Assembly: GCA_934167305.1 (NCBI GenBank) | Contig: CAKPKQ010000001.1 | Coordinates: forward strand, 1 to 64,000 | Length of the DNA stretch: 64,000 bases | Origin: an uncultured Clostridia bacterium | Lineage (GTDB): Bacteria; Bacillota; Clostridia; TANB77; CAG-508 | Reading direction: 5' to 3' | In this document: positions 11,196 through 18,729 of the stretch, one piece after another | How positions within the stretch are numbered: position 1 is the stretch's first letter | How the letters are laid out: the number at the start of each line of letters is the position of its first letter | Position numbers and translations under genes: made by a program | The notes under the pieces: model-generated | What the model saw: the letters and a program-made list of their open reading frames with translations, nothing else | Databases searched by the model: none | Told to the model about the DNA's origin: nothing

Positions 11196-11226
11196 ATTAT
11201 TCACTCCTTTCACATGTACAAATTAT

Positions 11227-11334
11227 TTAGCAACCACAATTGTTGTTACATCCGCAGCCATTGCCACAGCAGAAAAGTAATAAGAATAAGATTATGAACC
11301 ATAATAGTTCACTATTATTGCAACCACATCCCAT
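11227..11334 (-). CDS. Cys-rich membrane microprotein, paralogue
   Basis: This 35-residue frame begins MGCGCNNSELLWFIILFLLLF and ends CCGNGCGCNNNCGC, a single membrane helix flanked by Cys-rich segments. TTAGGAGG lies upstream of the ATG. It is the first gene of a two-gene minus-strand unit with the 40-residue protein at 11073-11195, to which it is similar in plan (CxC, helix, CC-G-N-CxC). Metal binding or disulphide-linked assembly is possible but unproven. Confidence 0.7.
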   Translation of the reverse strand: MGCGCNNSELLWFIILFLLLFCCGNGCGCNNNCGC

Positions 11335-11506
11335 TTTTTCTACCTCCTAAATAAAATATTTTTAGCTCTTTCGTATGATATATATTATTCTGAATATAAA
11401 AAAGTGTTACAAAAACAAATTAATAAGTTAACAATAATACCAATTACTAAAAGAATATTTAATATGAAAAAAATGTCTAAAAACTATACAAAAAATAAAA
11501 AAAGAA

Positions 11507-11515
11507 TGATATAAT
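11507..11515 (+). promoter_or_regulatory. Extended -10 promoter of mutL
   Basis: TGATATAAT at 11507-11515 gives a perfect TATAAT with an upstream TG, about 40 bases before the mutL start. The -35 region is weak. Confidence 0.5.
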
Positions 11516-11555
11516 CTGAAAAGGAATAATGGAATAATAAAATGGAGGAAAATTA

Positions 11556-13661
11556 ATGGGAAATATAGTACTATTAGACGACAATACAATAAATAAAATA
11601 GCTGCAGGTGAAGTAATTGAAAGACCAGCCTCAGTAGTAAAAGAATTAATGGAAAATTCTATAGATGCAGGAGCAACAGCAATAACAGTAGAAATAAAAA
11701 ATGGAGGTATTTCATATATAAGGATTACTGACAACGGAAAAGGAATTGCTCCAGATGATATGGAAATAGCATTTGAAAGACATGCAACTTCAAAAATTAG
11801 AAAAGCAGAAGATTTAGAAACAGTTAAATCAATGGGGTTTAGAGGTGAGGCTTTAGCAAGTATAGCAGCTATTAGCAAGGTCGAAATGACATCAAAATAT
11901 ATAGAAAATGAAATAGGATACAAAGTTGAAGTAGAAGGAGGAACTATAAAGAATAAAGAAGAGGCTGGTTGCCCAAAAGGGACAACAATAGTAATAACAG
12001 ACTTATTCTTTAATACACCTGTTAGATATAAATTTTTAAAAAAAGATTTTACAGAGGCAGGCTACATTGAAGATGTAGTAACAAGAATTGCATTAATTCA
12101 TCCAGAAATTGCTGTAAAATTGATAAATACAGGAAAAACAATAATACAAACACCTGGAAACAATGACTTTAAAGCTGTTATTTACAGCATATATGGAAAA
12201 GATATTGCAGAAAATATATTAGAAGTAAATTATAATTATGAAGACATGACAGTAACTGGAGTAATAGGAAAACCAGTTATAGCTCGTTCAAACCGTTCAA
12301 ACCAATTGTTTTTTGTGAATAAAAGATATGTAAAAGATAAAACACTTACAAGTGCTGCAGAACAAGGGTATAAAGGTTTAATTACTATTGGAAAATATGG
12401 CTTTTTAGTTTTAAATATCGAAATGAATCCACAAAAAGTAGATGTAAATGTACACCCCGCAAAATTGGAAGTTAGATTTGAAGAAGAAAGCAAAGTATTT
12501 AAGGCAGTATACCATGCTATTAAAGATAGTTTATTAAAAGGAGATCTTGTAGCTGATACGGAAAAACCAAAAGAAGAGACAAAAACTGTACCAATGGATA
12601 CAATTATGGTTAGTACTGCACCAGTAGAGCAAATAAAATATGATAATAAGGTTGAAGAAAAATCATTTGGAAGTTTGTTTAGAAAGTTTAAAAAAGAAAA
12701 AGAAGAACCAGAAGAAATAGAAGATAAAAGCAACTTGATAGCACAAATATATTCAAATAAATTTGGACTTGATAAGGTAAAAAAAGAAAGTTCTGTATCA
12801 GAGAAAACGTCTGCATATGAATTGCCAGTAAGTAAAGATAGTACTGCAACTGAAAGCAGTAGCAAAATTATAGGCAATATTAATAAACTTGAAGAACTAA
12901 AAGTTGAAGATACTCCACAAAGTTTTGACGAAATGTATATAAAAACATTTGGAACAATGCCATCAGATGTTAGAAAACAAGTTCAAGAAGAAAAAGAAAA
13001 GGAAGAAAAAATAACAGTACAGCCACAAGAAATGACATCATTAGAAAATGTATCAATATTTAATTCAGAAGAAAAAAATGAAATACCACCATATAAGTTT
13101 ATTGGTATAGCATTTTCAACATACATAATTCTAGAATTAAACAATGAACTTTATATATTAGATCAACATGCTGCACATGAAAGAATTTTATATGAAAAAG
13201 TTAAGAAAAACTATTATTCAGATACAGAAAAAGAATCTCAATTAATGTTATTACCAGATATTATAAATTTATCACATAAAGAAATGGACATAGCTAGAGA
13301 AAATATGGAAATGTTTGAAAAAGCAGGCTTCATGCTAGAAGAATTTGGAGAAAACACAATAAAATTAAATGGTGTGCCAAATATATGCTTAGATTTGGAT
13401 ACAAAGGAACTATTTCTAGAAACTTTAGATGAAATAAATACTGTAGCAAGAACTGCAAAACAAGAAATTGAGGAAAAGTTTATAGCAACAGTAGCATGTA
13501 AGGCAGCAGTGAAGGCTAATATGGCACTTACAGAAGCTGAAGTAGATAACTTATTAAAACAATTATTAGTACTACCAAACCCATTTACATGTCCACATGG
13601 AAGACCAACAGCAATAAAAATGACAAAAACAGATATTGAAAAGAAATTTTCAAGAAGATAA
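11556..13661 (+). CDS. mutL: DNA mismatch repair protein MutL
   Basis: This 701-residue MutL couples mismatch recognition to strand incision. The N-terminal GHKL ATPase is clear: IAAGEVIERPASVVKELMENSIDAGA, DNGKGI and GFRGEALASIAAI. The linker (about residues 330-510) is long and charged. The C-terminal dimerisation domain has the nuclease motif DQHAAHERI (near residue 536) and the ACKAAVKAN and CPHGRPTAI zinc-site motifs, so this is the endonuclease type of MutL found where MutH is absent. GGAGG precedes the ATG. mutS is not next to it, unlike in many Firmicutes. It is followed closely by a membrane protein gene and miaA. Confidence 0.97.
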   Translation: MGNIVLLDDNTINKIAAGEVIERPASVVKELMENSIDAGATAITVEIKNGGISYIRITDNGKGIAPDDMEIAFERHATSKIRKAEDLETVKSMGFRGEALASIAAISKVEMTSKYIENEIGYKVEVEGGTIKNKEEAGCPKGTTIVITDLFFNTPVRYKFLKKDFTEAGYIEDVVTRIALIHPEIAVKLINTGKTIIQTPGNNDFKAVIYSIYGKDIAENILEVNYNYEDMTVTGVIGKPVIARSNRSNQLFFVNKRYVKDKTLTSAAEQGYKGLITIGKYGFLVLNIEMNPQKVDVNVHPAKLEVRFEEESKVFKAVYHAIKDSLLKGDLVADTEKPKEETKTVPMDTIMVSTAPVEQIKYDNKVEEKSFGSLFRKFKKEKEEPEEIEDKSNLIAQIYSNKFGLDKVKKESSVSEKTSAYELPVSKDSTATESSSKIIGNINKLEELKVEDTPQSFDEMYIKTFGTMPSDVRKQVQEEKEKEEKITVQPQEMTSLENVSIFNSEEKNEIPPYKFIGIAFSTYIILELNNELYILDQHAAHERILYEKVKKNYYSDTEKESQLMLLPDIINLSHKEMDIARENMEMFEKAGFMLEEFGENTIKLNGVPNICLDLDTKELFLETLDEINTVARTAKQEIEEKFIATVACKAAVKANMALTEAEVDNLLKQLLVLPNPFTCPHGRPTAIKMTKTDIEKKFSRR

Positions 13662-13676
13662 TAAAAGGAGAAAAAT

Positions 13677-14105
13677 ATGAGTATTGTTATATATTTATGT
13701 ATATTGGTATTGAATTTAGCAGCAATATTTATGACATATAAATTTTTAGGAAAAGAAATAGAACAAAAAGAAAGATTAATATTTATTGCAATTGGAACTG
13801 CAATTATATATGTACTAGTGTCTTTAGTATATTGGCTAAGCACAAGAAATATAGATTTAGGGGTATCAAGTCAAATGGGTAAAAACCTTATTACATTTAC
13901 ATTTGTTCCAATAAATAGTATGATAACATTGCCTTTTATGGCAAAATCTTACCAATATTTTAAGCAAAAAAGATTAAAACAAGAGGTGCTTAGAAATCGT
14001 ATTATATTAATAGGAGCTATTCTACTAATTGTACTTATAATAGAATTTTTCTATTTTAAAGATATTCAAAATGGAATTTTAAGTATAATACAAGCAGCTC
14101 AATAA
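13677..14105 (+). CDS. Small integral membrane protein, unknown
   Basis: A 142-residue protein with about four predicted membrane helices (near residues 3-20, 33-53, 72-90 and 106-126) and a basic stretch (KQKRLKQEVLRNR) before the last helix. I recognise no family. It starts 15 bases after mutL and ends 13 bases before miaA with good ribosome sites on both sides, so it belongs to the mutL-miaA transcript. No function is suggested by the sequence. Confidence 0.8.
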   Translation: MSIVIYLCILVLNLAAIFMTYKFLGKEIEQKERLIFIAIGTAIIYVLVSLVYWLSTRNIDLGVSSQMGKNLITFTFVPINSMITLPFMAKSYQYFKQKRLKQEVLRNRIILIGAILLIVLIIEFFYFKDIQNGILSIIQAAQ

Positions 14106-14118
14106 AAAGGAGAACTGT

Positions 14119-15045
14119 ATGAAACCAAAAGTAATTGTTATATGTGGACCAACAGCATCTGGAAAAACAGGGTTATCAATTGAGCTTGCAAAAAGAATAA
14201 ATGGAGAAATTATATCTTGCGACTCTATGCAAATATACAAAGATATGAATATTGGAACTGCAAAGCCAACAATAGAAGAAATGCAAGGAATACCACATTA
14301 TATGTTAGATTTTGTTGAACCAGATAAAAGATATAGTGTAGCAGATTTTAAACAAGAGGCAACTCAAAAGATAGAATATGTGCTAAAAAAAGGCAAAGTT
14401 CCAATTGTAGTTGGGGGAACAGGTTTATATGTAGATGCTTTAGTGAAAAATATTACATATTCTGAAATTGAGATAGACTTAGAATATAGAAGACAACTTG
14501 AAGAATTAATAGAAAAGCAGGGATTAGAAAGTTTGTATGAAGAGGCAAAAAAAATAGATGAAAAAGCAATGCAAACTATTAGTAAAAATGATAAAAAAAG
14601 AATAATGAGAGTTTTGGAAATTTATCATCAAACTGGGAAAACTAAGACTCAATTAGAAGCAGAATCAAGACTAGTTCCGCCACCATATGAATATATTGTT
14701 TTTGCTATAACAATGGATAGAGAAAAGTTGTATGAAAGAATAAATAAAAGAGTTGACATTATGCTAGAACAGGGACTAATTGAAGAAGTTGAAGGATTGA
14801 CGAAAAAGTATGAAAAATTTCCGACAGCTATGCAAGGTTTAGGATACAAAGAAGTAGTAGAATACTTAGATGGAGAAATAACAAAAGAAGAAATGATAGA
14901 AAAGCTAAAAATGGAAACCAGAAGATATGCTAAAAGACAACTTACATGGTTTAGAAAAAACAAGGAAATAAAATGGATAGACGGATTAGCACCACTAGAA
15001 GATAATATACAATGTATTTTGGAGGAATACAGTGGAGAAAAATAA
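14119..15045 (+). CDS. miaA: tRNA dimethylallyltransferase MiaA
   Basis: MiaA transfers a dimethylallyl group to N6 of A37 in tRNAs that read codons starting with U. The 308-residue protein starts MKPKVIVICGPTASGKTGLS, with the P-loop at residues 10-17, then SCDSMQIYKDMNIGTAKP and VVGGTGLYVDAL, all family signatures. AAGGAG lies upstream. The gene overlaps the next one by 14 bases. With mtaB at 3618 this is the second A37-modifying enzyme in the window. Confidence 0.97.
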   Translation: MKPKVIVICGPTASGKTGLSIELAKRINGEIISCDSMQIYKDMNIGTAKPTIEEMQGIPHYMLDFVEPDKRYSVADFKQEATQKIEYVLKKGKVPIVVGGTGLYVDALVKNITYSEIEIDLEYRRQLEELIEKQGLESLYEEAKKIDEKAMQTISKNDKKRIMRVLEIYHQTGKTKTQLEAESRLVPPPYEYIVFAITMDREKLYERINKRVDIMLEQGLIEEVEGLTKKYEKFPTAMQGLGYKEVVEYLDGEITKEEMIEKLKMETRRYAKRQLTWFRKNKEIKWIDGLAPLEDNIQCILEEYSGEK

Positions 15046-16300
15046 AAAAAAGAGCAGAGTAAAGAAAAAAATAAATATAAAAGATAAAAAAATAATGATT
15101 TTTTCTATAATAATTCTTTTTATTGTTTCATTTTGCATTTATAAAGTAATAGTTTTTATAAAAAATCCAACAGATACATTTACTGTACAGCAGGGTAAAA
15201 TTTATCAAGAAGAAAAAACAACAGGCTATATAATAAGAGAAGAAACTATAGTTAAAGGCTCAAATTACAAGAACGGAATGGAACAAATAAAAACAGAAGG
15301 AGAAAGAGTTGCAAAAGGTGAATCGATTTTTAGATACTATTCTTCAGGAGAAGAAAACTTAGTTAACAAAATTAAAGAATTAGATGTAAAAATTGATGAA
15401 GCGATATCAAAAGAAATAGATTTATTACCTGGAGATGTGAAAAATCTAGAAAAACAAATAGAAAGTCAAATAGTATCATTAAGAACAGAAAGAAGTATGC
15501 AAACAATAGCTAAAACCAAAAAAGATATTTCAAATAATATTGTAAAAAAGGCAAAGATAGCTGGAAAATTAAGCCCATCAGGTTCATATTTAAATAAACT
15601 TATAAATGAAAGAAGTAAATATGAAAATCAATTAAATGAAGGCTCTGAATATGTAAATTCACCAATAAGTGGAGCTATTTCATACAAAGTAGATGGTTAT
15701 GAAGATGTACTTACAACAAGTGATTTTTCAAAAATAAATGTCAAATTTTTAGAGGGCTTGAATTTAAAAACGGGACAGCTAGTTTCAGACAGCAAAGAAA
15801 GTGCTAAAATTATAAATAATTTTGAATGCTATATAGCAACTATATTGGATTCTGAGCAAGCAATGAATGCTGAGCTAGACCAGAATGTGAAGATAAGACT
15901 TTCAAACCGTGAAGAAATTACAGGAACAATAAAATATATATCAAAAGAAGAAAATAAAACTGTAATTATATTTAAAATTGATGAACAAGTACAGGAACTT
16001 GTAAGTTATAGAAAAATATCGTTTGATATAATATGGTGGAGCTACAGTGGAAAGAAAATTCCTAATACTGCAATAGGCTATGAAACAAAAGGTGAGAACC
16101 AAGTAGCTTATATAACAAGAATTAGAAATGGCTACCAAGATAAAGTATTGACCAAAATATTGAGACAAAATGATAAATATTCTATTGTTGATAATTATAC
16201 GAGTGATGAATTAAAAGAACTAGGATATACAAGCGAAGAAATTAAAACAAGAAAAACTTTGACATTATATGACGAAATATTAAAAAATCCGACACAATAA
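15032..16300 (+). CDS. HlyD-like membrane fusion/adaptor protein
   Basis: A 422-residue protein with a very basic N-terminus, one membrane helix (about residues 22-42) and an extracytoplasmic region resembling HlyD-family adaptors: an early barrel-sandwich half (GYIIREETIVKGS), a coiled-coil stretch (about 110-205) and a second half (YVNSPISGAISYKVDGYE). No partner transporter is nearby. It overlaps miaA by 14 bases, and sepF and divIVA follow, so an envelope or division-linked role is plausible in Gram-positive cells. Such genes often sit beside sepF in clostridial genomes, as far as I recall. Confidence 0.75.
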   Translation: MEKNKKKSRVKKKINIKDKKIMIFSIIILFIVSFCIYKVIVFIKNPTDTFTVQQGKIYQEEKTTGYIIREETIVKGSNYKNGMEQIKTEGERVAKGESIFRYYSSGEENLVNKIKELDVKIDEAISKEIDLLPGDVKNLEKQIESQIVSLRTERSMQTIAKTKKDISNNIVKKAKIAGKLSPSGSYLNKLINERSKYENQLNEGSEYVNSPISGAISYKVDGYEDVLTTSDFSKINVKFLEGLNLKTGQLVSDSKESAKIINNFECYIATILDSEQAMNAELDQNVKIRLSNREEITGTIKYISKEENKTVIIFKIDEQVQELVSYRKISFDIIWWSYSGKKIPNTAIGYETKGENQVAYITRIRNGYQDKVLTKILRQNDKYSIVDNYTSDELKELGYTSEEIKTRKTLTLYDEILKNPTQ

Positions 16301-16353
16301 TATTACAATTGTGTTACAAAAATATTAAATTATGATTACAAATCTAAAAACTA

Positions 16354-16382
16354 TTGACAATAAGCCTAAAAAGTTAGATACT
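16354..16382 (+). promoter_or_regulatory. Probable promoter of sepF-divIVA
   Basis: A perfect TTGACA at 16354-16359, a 17-base spacer, and GATACT at 16377-16382, 50 bases before sepF. Confidence 0.6.
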
Positions 16383-16431
16383 AAATACAGTTAAAAACTA
16401 AGGACGAGTAATTATTGGGAGGTTGTTTAAA

Positions 16432-16911
16432 ATGGCAGGAGCTATCATGGAAAAAGTAATGGGACTATTTGGAGTAGATCCAGCAGAAGATAGAGAAGAT
16501 GAAAAAGATGAATACGACGTAGAAGAAGTTGAAAATGAGGAAGAAGAACAAGATCAAGAAGAAAGAAAATTATGGGGAAGAAAAAGTGGCAAAGTTGTTA
16601 GTATGCCTCAAGTTCAACAAGTAAAAATGGTTATTTCTCAACCTACTACTTTTGAACAAGCTGCAACAATTTGTGATTTACTAAAACAAAAGAAATCTGT
16701 AATTGTTAATTTAGAATATGTTAATAAAGATGTTGCAAGAAGAATTATAGATGTTGTATCAGGGGCTGTGCATGCCTTAGATGGACATATGCAAAAAATC
16801 TCTAATTCTATAGTTTTAATAGCACCATTTAATTATGATATTGAAAATGAAATGGCAAGAGACGAAATAAAAAGTAAATTATCTGTTTCATGGCTAAGAA
16901 ATGGAAACTAA
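16432..16911 (+). CDS. sepF: Cell division protein SepF
   Basis: SepF bundles and anchors FtsZ filaments at the division site. This 159-residue protein has an N-terminal amphipathic helix (MAGAIMEKVMGLFG), an acidic linker (about residues 20-45) and the SepF core from about 65 onward (FEQAATICDLLKQKKSVIVNLE, ARRIIDVVSGAVHALDG). The ATG at 16432 sits nine bases after GGGAGG; an upstream in-frame TTG directly abuts that site and is unlikely. divIVA follows 15 bases later in the same transcript. Confidence 0.95.
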   Translation: MAGAIMEKVMGLFGVDPAEDREDEKDEYDVEEVENEEEEQDQEERKLWGRKSGKVVSMPQVQQVKMVISQPTTFEQAATICDLLKQKKSVIVNLEYVNKDVARRIIDVVSGAVHALDGHMQKISNSIVLIAPFNYDIENEMARDEIKSKLSVSWLRNGN

Positions 16912-16926
16912 TTAGGAGGAATAAAT

Positions 16927-17376
16927 ATGCTAACACCTTTAGACATTGAAAATAAGAAATTTTCAAAACAAATGATGAACGGATATAGTGTAGATGAAGT
17001 AGATGAATTTTTAGATGAACTAACAGCCGACTATGAAAAATTATATAAAGAAACAACAGAAAATAAAAATAAAGTTGCAGATATGCAAGAGGAAATGGCA
17101 AAATATAAAAATATAGAAAGCACATTAAATAATACATTAATTATGGCACAAACTGCAGCAGAAGATGTAAAAAACCTTGCAAAACAACAAGCAGAATCTA
17201 TAATTAATGAGGCACAATCTAATGCAAAACAAGCAGTAATAGAACTTGAACAAGAAATTACCATGAAGCAAAAAGAACTTGAAGATTTACAAAAACAATT
17301 TGATGTATATAAGGCAAAAATGGAATCACTTCTAATTTCTCAGTTAGAGCTATTAAAAGATATAAATAAAGATTAA
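16927..17376 (+). CDS. divIVA: DivIVA-domain protein
   Basis: DivIVA proteins bind curved membrane at poles and septa and organise division and sporulation. The 149-residue protein begins MLTPLDIENKKFSKQMMNGY, the lipid-binding DivIVA N-domain (usual SPLDI..K.F....GY pattern), followed by a coiled coil (about 35-145) rich in Glu, Lys, Gln and Ala. It follows sepF by 15 bases with TTAGGAGG upstream and ends at a strong terminator. Confidence 0.93.
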   Translation: MLTPLDIENKKFSKQMMNGYSVDEVDEFLDELTADYEKLYKETTENKNKVADMQEEMAKYKNIESTLNNTLIMAQTAAEDVKNLAKQQAESIINEAQSNAKQAVIELEQEITMKQKELEDLQKQFDVYKAKMESLLISQLELLKDINKD

Positions 17377-17380
17377 AAAT

Positions 17381-17412
17381 AAAAATGATGATTAAATGTC
17401 ATCATTTTTTTT
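17381..17412 (+). terminator. Terminator of sepF-divIVA
   Basis: An 11-bp stem AAAAATGATGA/TCATCATTTTT with a seven-base loop and a T run, just after the divIVA stop. Confidence 0.92.
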
Positions 17413-17528
17413 GACTAAAAAAATACTTTACAATTAAAGATATTTAATATATAATACAAATGCAATATTACAAAACTTTGACATTATTACAATTACATTA
17501 AGATAATATTACATTTGTGTTAAAAACA

Positions 17529-17556
17529 TTGACATATTAGTATAAAAATATAAAAT
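17529..17556 (+). promoter_or_regulatory. Probable promoter of rsmD
   Basis: TTGACA at 17529-17534 and TAAAAT at 17551-17556 with a 16-base spacer, 26 bases before the rsmD start. Confidence 0.6.
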
Positions 17557-17581
17557 ATATGTATATCATTATAGAGGTACT

Positions 17582-18142
17582 ATGAGAGTAATTAGTGGAA
17601 TAGCTAGAGGAACAAAGCTTAATTCAATTGAAAGCCTTTCTACAAGGCCTACACTTGACAGAGTAAAAGAATCTGTATTTAATATTATTCAAAATCAAAT
17701 ACAAGATTCAATAATTTTAGACTTGTTTGCAGGAAGTGGTGCAATTGCAATTGAATTTTTAAGTAGAGGAGCTAATAAAGCATACTTATGTGAGCATAAT
17801 TCTAATGCTATTAAAATGATATACAAGAATCTAGAAAAAACAAAATTAACACAAAAGGCAGAGGTAATTTGTAAAGATTACAAAAGGGCATTAGAAATAT
17901 TAAAACAGGAAAACATAAAACTTGATTTTATATATATTGACCCGCCTTACCAAGCTAATATTGCAGTAGATTCAGTAAATAGAATTTTATCACTTGATTT
18001 ACTTAAAGAAAAAGGAAATATAATCATAGAAACCGATGATGAGAAGCGAGAATTGCTCGAGTTAAAAAATTTAGAAATTGAAGTAAAAGATGTAAGAAAA
18101 TATGGAAGAGTAACTCTTATATTCTTAACAAAGAGTGCGTAA
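17582..18142 (+). CDS. rsmD: 16S rRNA (guanine966-N2)-methyltransferase RsmD
   Basis: This 186-residue protein begins MRVISGIARGTKLNSIES and RPTLDRVKESVFNII, both RsmD signatures. SAM-binding motif I is LDLFAGSGAIAIEFLSRGA and the N6/N2-methyltransferase motif is DPPY near residue 119. It methylates G966 of 16S rRNA during small-subunit assembly. The ATG follows AGAGGT. A coiled-coil gene comes 23 bases after it. Confidence 0.95.
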   Translation: MRVISGIARGTKLNSIESLSTRPTLDRVKESVFNIIQNQIQDSIILDLFAGSGAIAIEFLSRGANKAYLCEHNSNAIKMIYKNLEKTKLTQKAEVICKDYKRALEILKQENIKLDFIYIDPPYQANIAVDSVNRILSLDLLKEKGNIIIETDDEKRELLELKNLEIEVKDVRKYGRVTLIFLTKSA

Positions 18143-18165
18143 GTGCTTTGAAAGGGGTAAAAACA

Positions 18166-18603
18166 ATGGAAATATTCACCTTATTAGAAACTTTAGAGGA
18201 CATGTTAGAAAAAAGTAGAGCAGTACCTTTTTCTAGTAAATGCATAGTTGATAAAGAGGAAATTTTAGATATAATTAAAGAAATTAGACTAAAACTACCT
18301 GAAGAACTAAAACAAGCTAAATGGGTTAAAGAAGAAAGACAAAGAATTTTAGTAGAAGCCCAAAATGAAGCTGATGAAATAATAAAAGAAGCAGAAAATA
18401 GAATTATATCTATGATAGATGAACATGAAATTACAAGAAAAGCTTATGAAAAGAAAGTTGAAATCATAGAAACAGCAAATGAAATGTCTAGAGAAATATC
18501 AAAAGGAACTAAAGAATACGCAGACAGTGTCTTGGCTGGTATTGAAGTTGCACTTCAAGATGCAATGAAAGTAATTCAAAATAATAGAAAAGAACTTAAA
18601 TAA
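18166..18603 (+). CDS. Coiled-coil protein of the ATPase subunit H/B-like type
   Basis: A 145-residue soluble protein dominated by a helical, charged coiled coil (about residues 45-140, KEERQRILVEAQNEADEIIKEAENRI). The Ala/Glu/Lys heptads resemble V-type ATPase subunit H or DivIVA-tail proteins. The ATG at 18166 is preferred over a TTG at 18148 because AAAGGGG lies between them, eight bases before the ATG. Homologues next to rsmD are common in Clostridia, to my recollection. Function is not known. Confidence 0.75.
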   Translation: MEIFTLLETLEDMLEKSRAVPFSSKCIVDKEEILDIIKEIRLKLPEELKQAKWVKEERQRILVEAQNEADEIIKEAENRIISMIDEHEITRKAYEKKVEIIETANEMSREISKGTKEYADSVLAGIEVALQDAMKVIQNNRKELK

Positions 18604-18615
18604 TAAATTTTGAAG

Positions 18616-18641
18616 GGTCAGACATCTTGAAGCGTCTGACC
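18616..18641. terminator. Hairpin after the 18166 gene
   Basis: An eight-bp stem GGTCAGAC/GTCTGACC with a ten-base loop lies 13 bases after the stop and is followed by a weak T-rich stretch. It may be a terminator, or a decayed arm of the adjacent REP-like repeat family, with which it shares GTCAG and ACATCTT. Confidence 0.5.
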
Positions 18642-18649
18642 AATTTTAA

Positions 18650-18706
18650 TGTCAGTTCGGGGACGTTTCTTTAACTGACATATTTGTCAGTCGGGGGACA
18701 CATCTT
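18650..18706. repeat. REP-like palindromic repeat, copy 1
   Basis: The unit has a palindromic arm TGTCAGTT...AACTGACA around GGGGACGTTTCTT, a four-base gap, then a half arm TGTCAGT with GGGGGACACATCTT. The same pattern occurs at 26249, 27219 and 28665, the last two in opposite orientation. The RAYT gene at 26448-27218 is the likely mobiliser. Confidence 0.88.
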
Positions 18707-18729
18707 AAATAAAGAAGGAGAGAATACTG

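Noticed and set aside
11092..11280. Plus-strand Pro/Gln-rich frame
   Set aside because: It is the shadow of the two Cys-rich minus-strand genes, which have ribosome sites.
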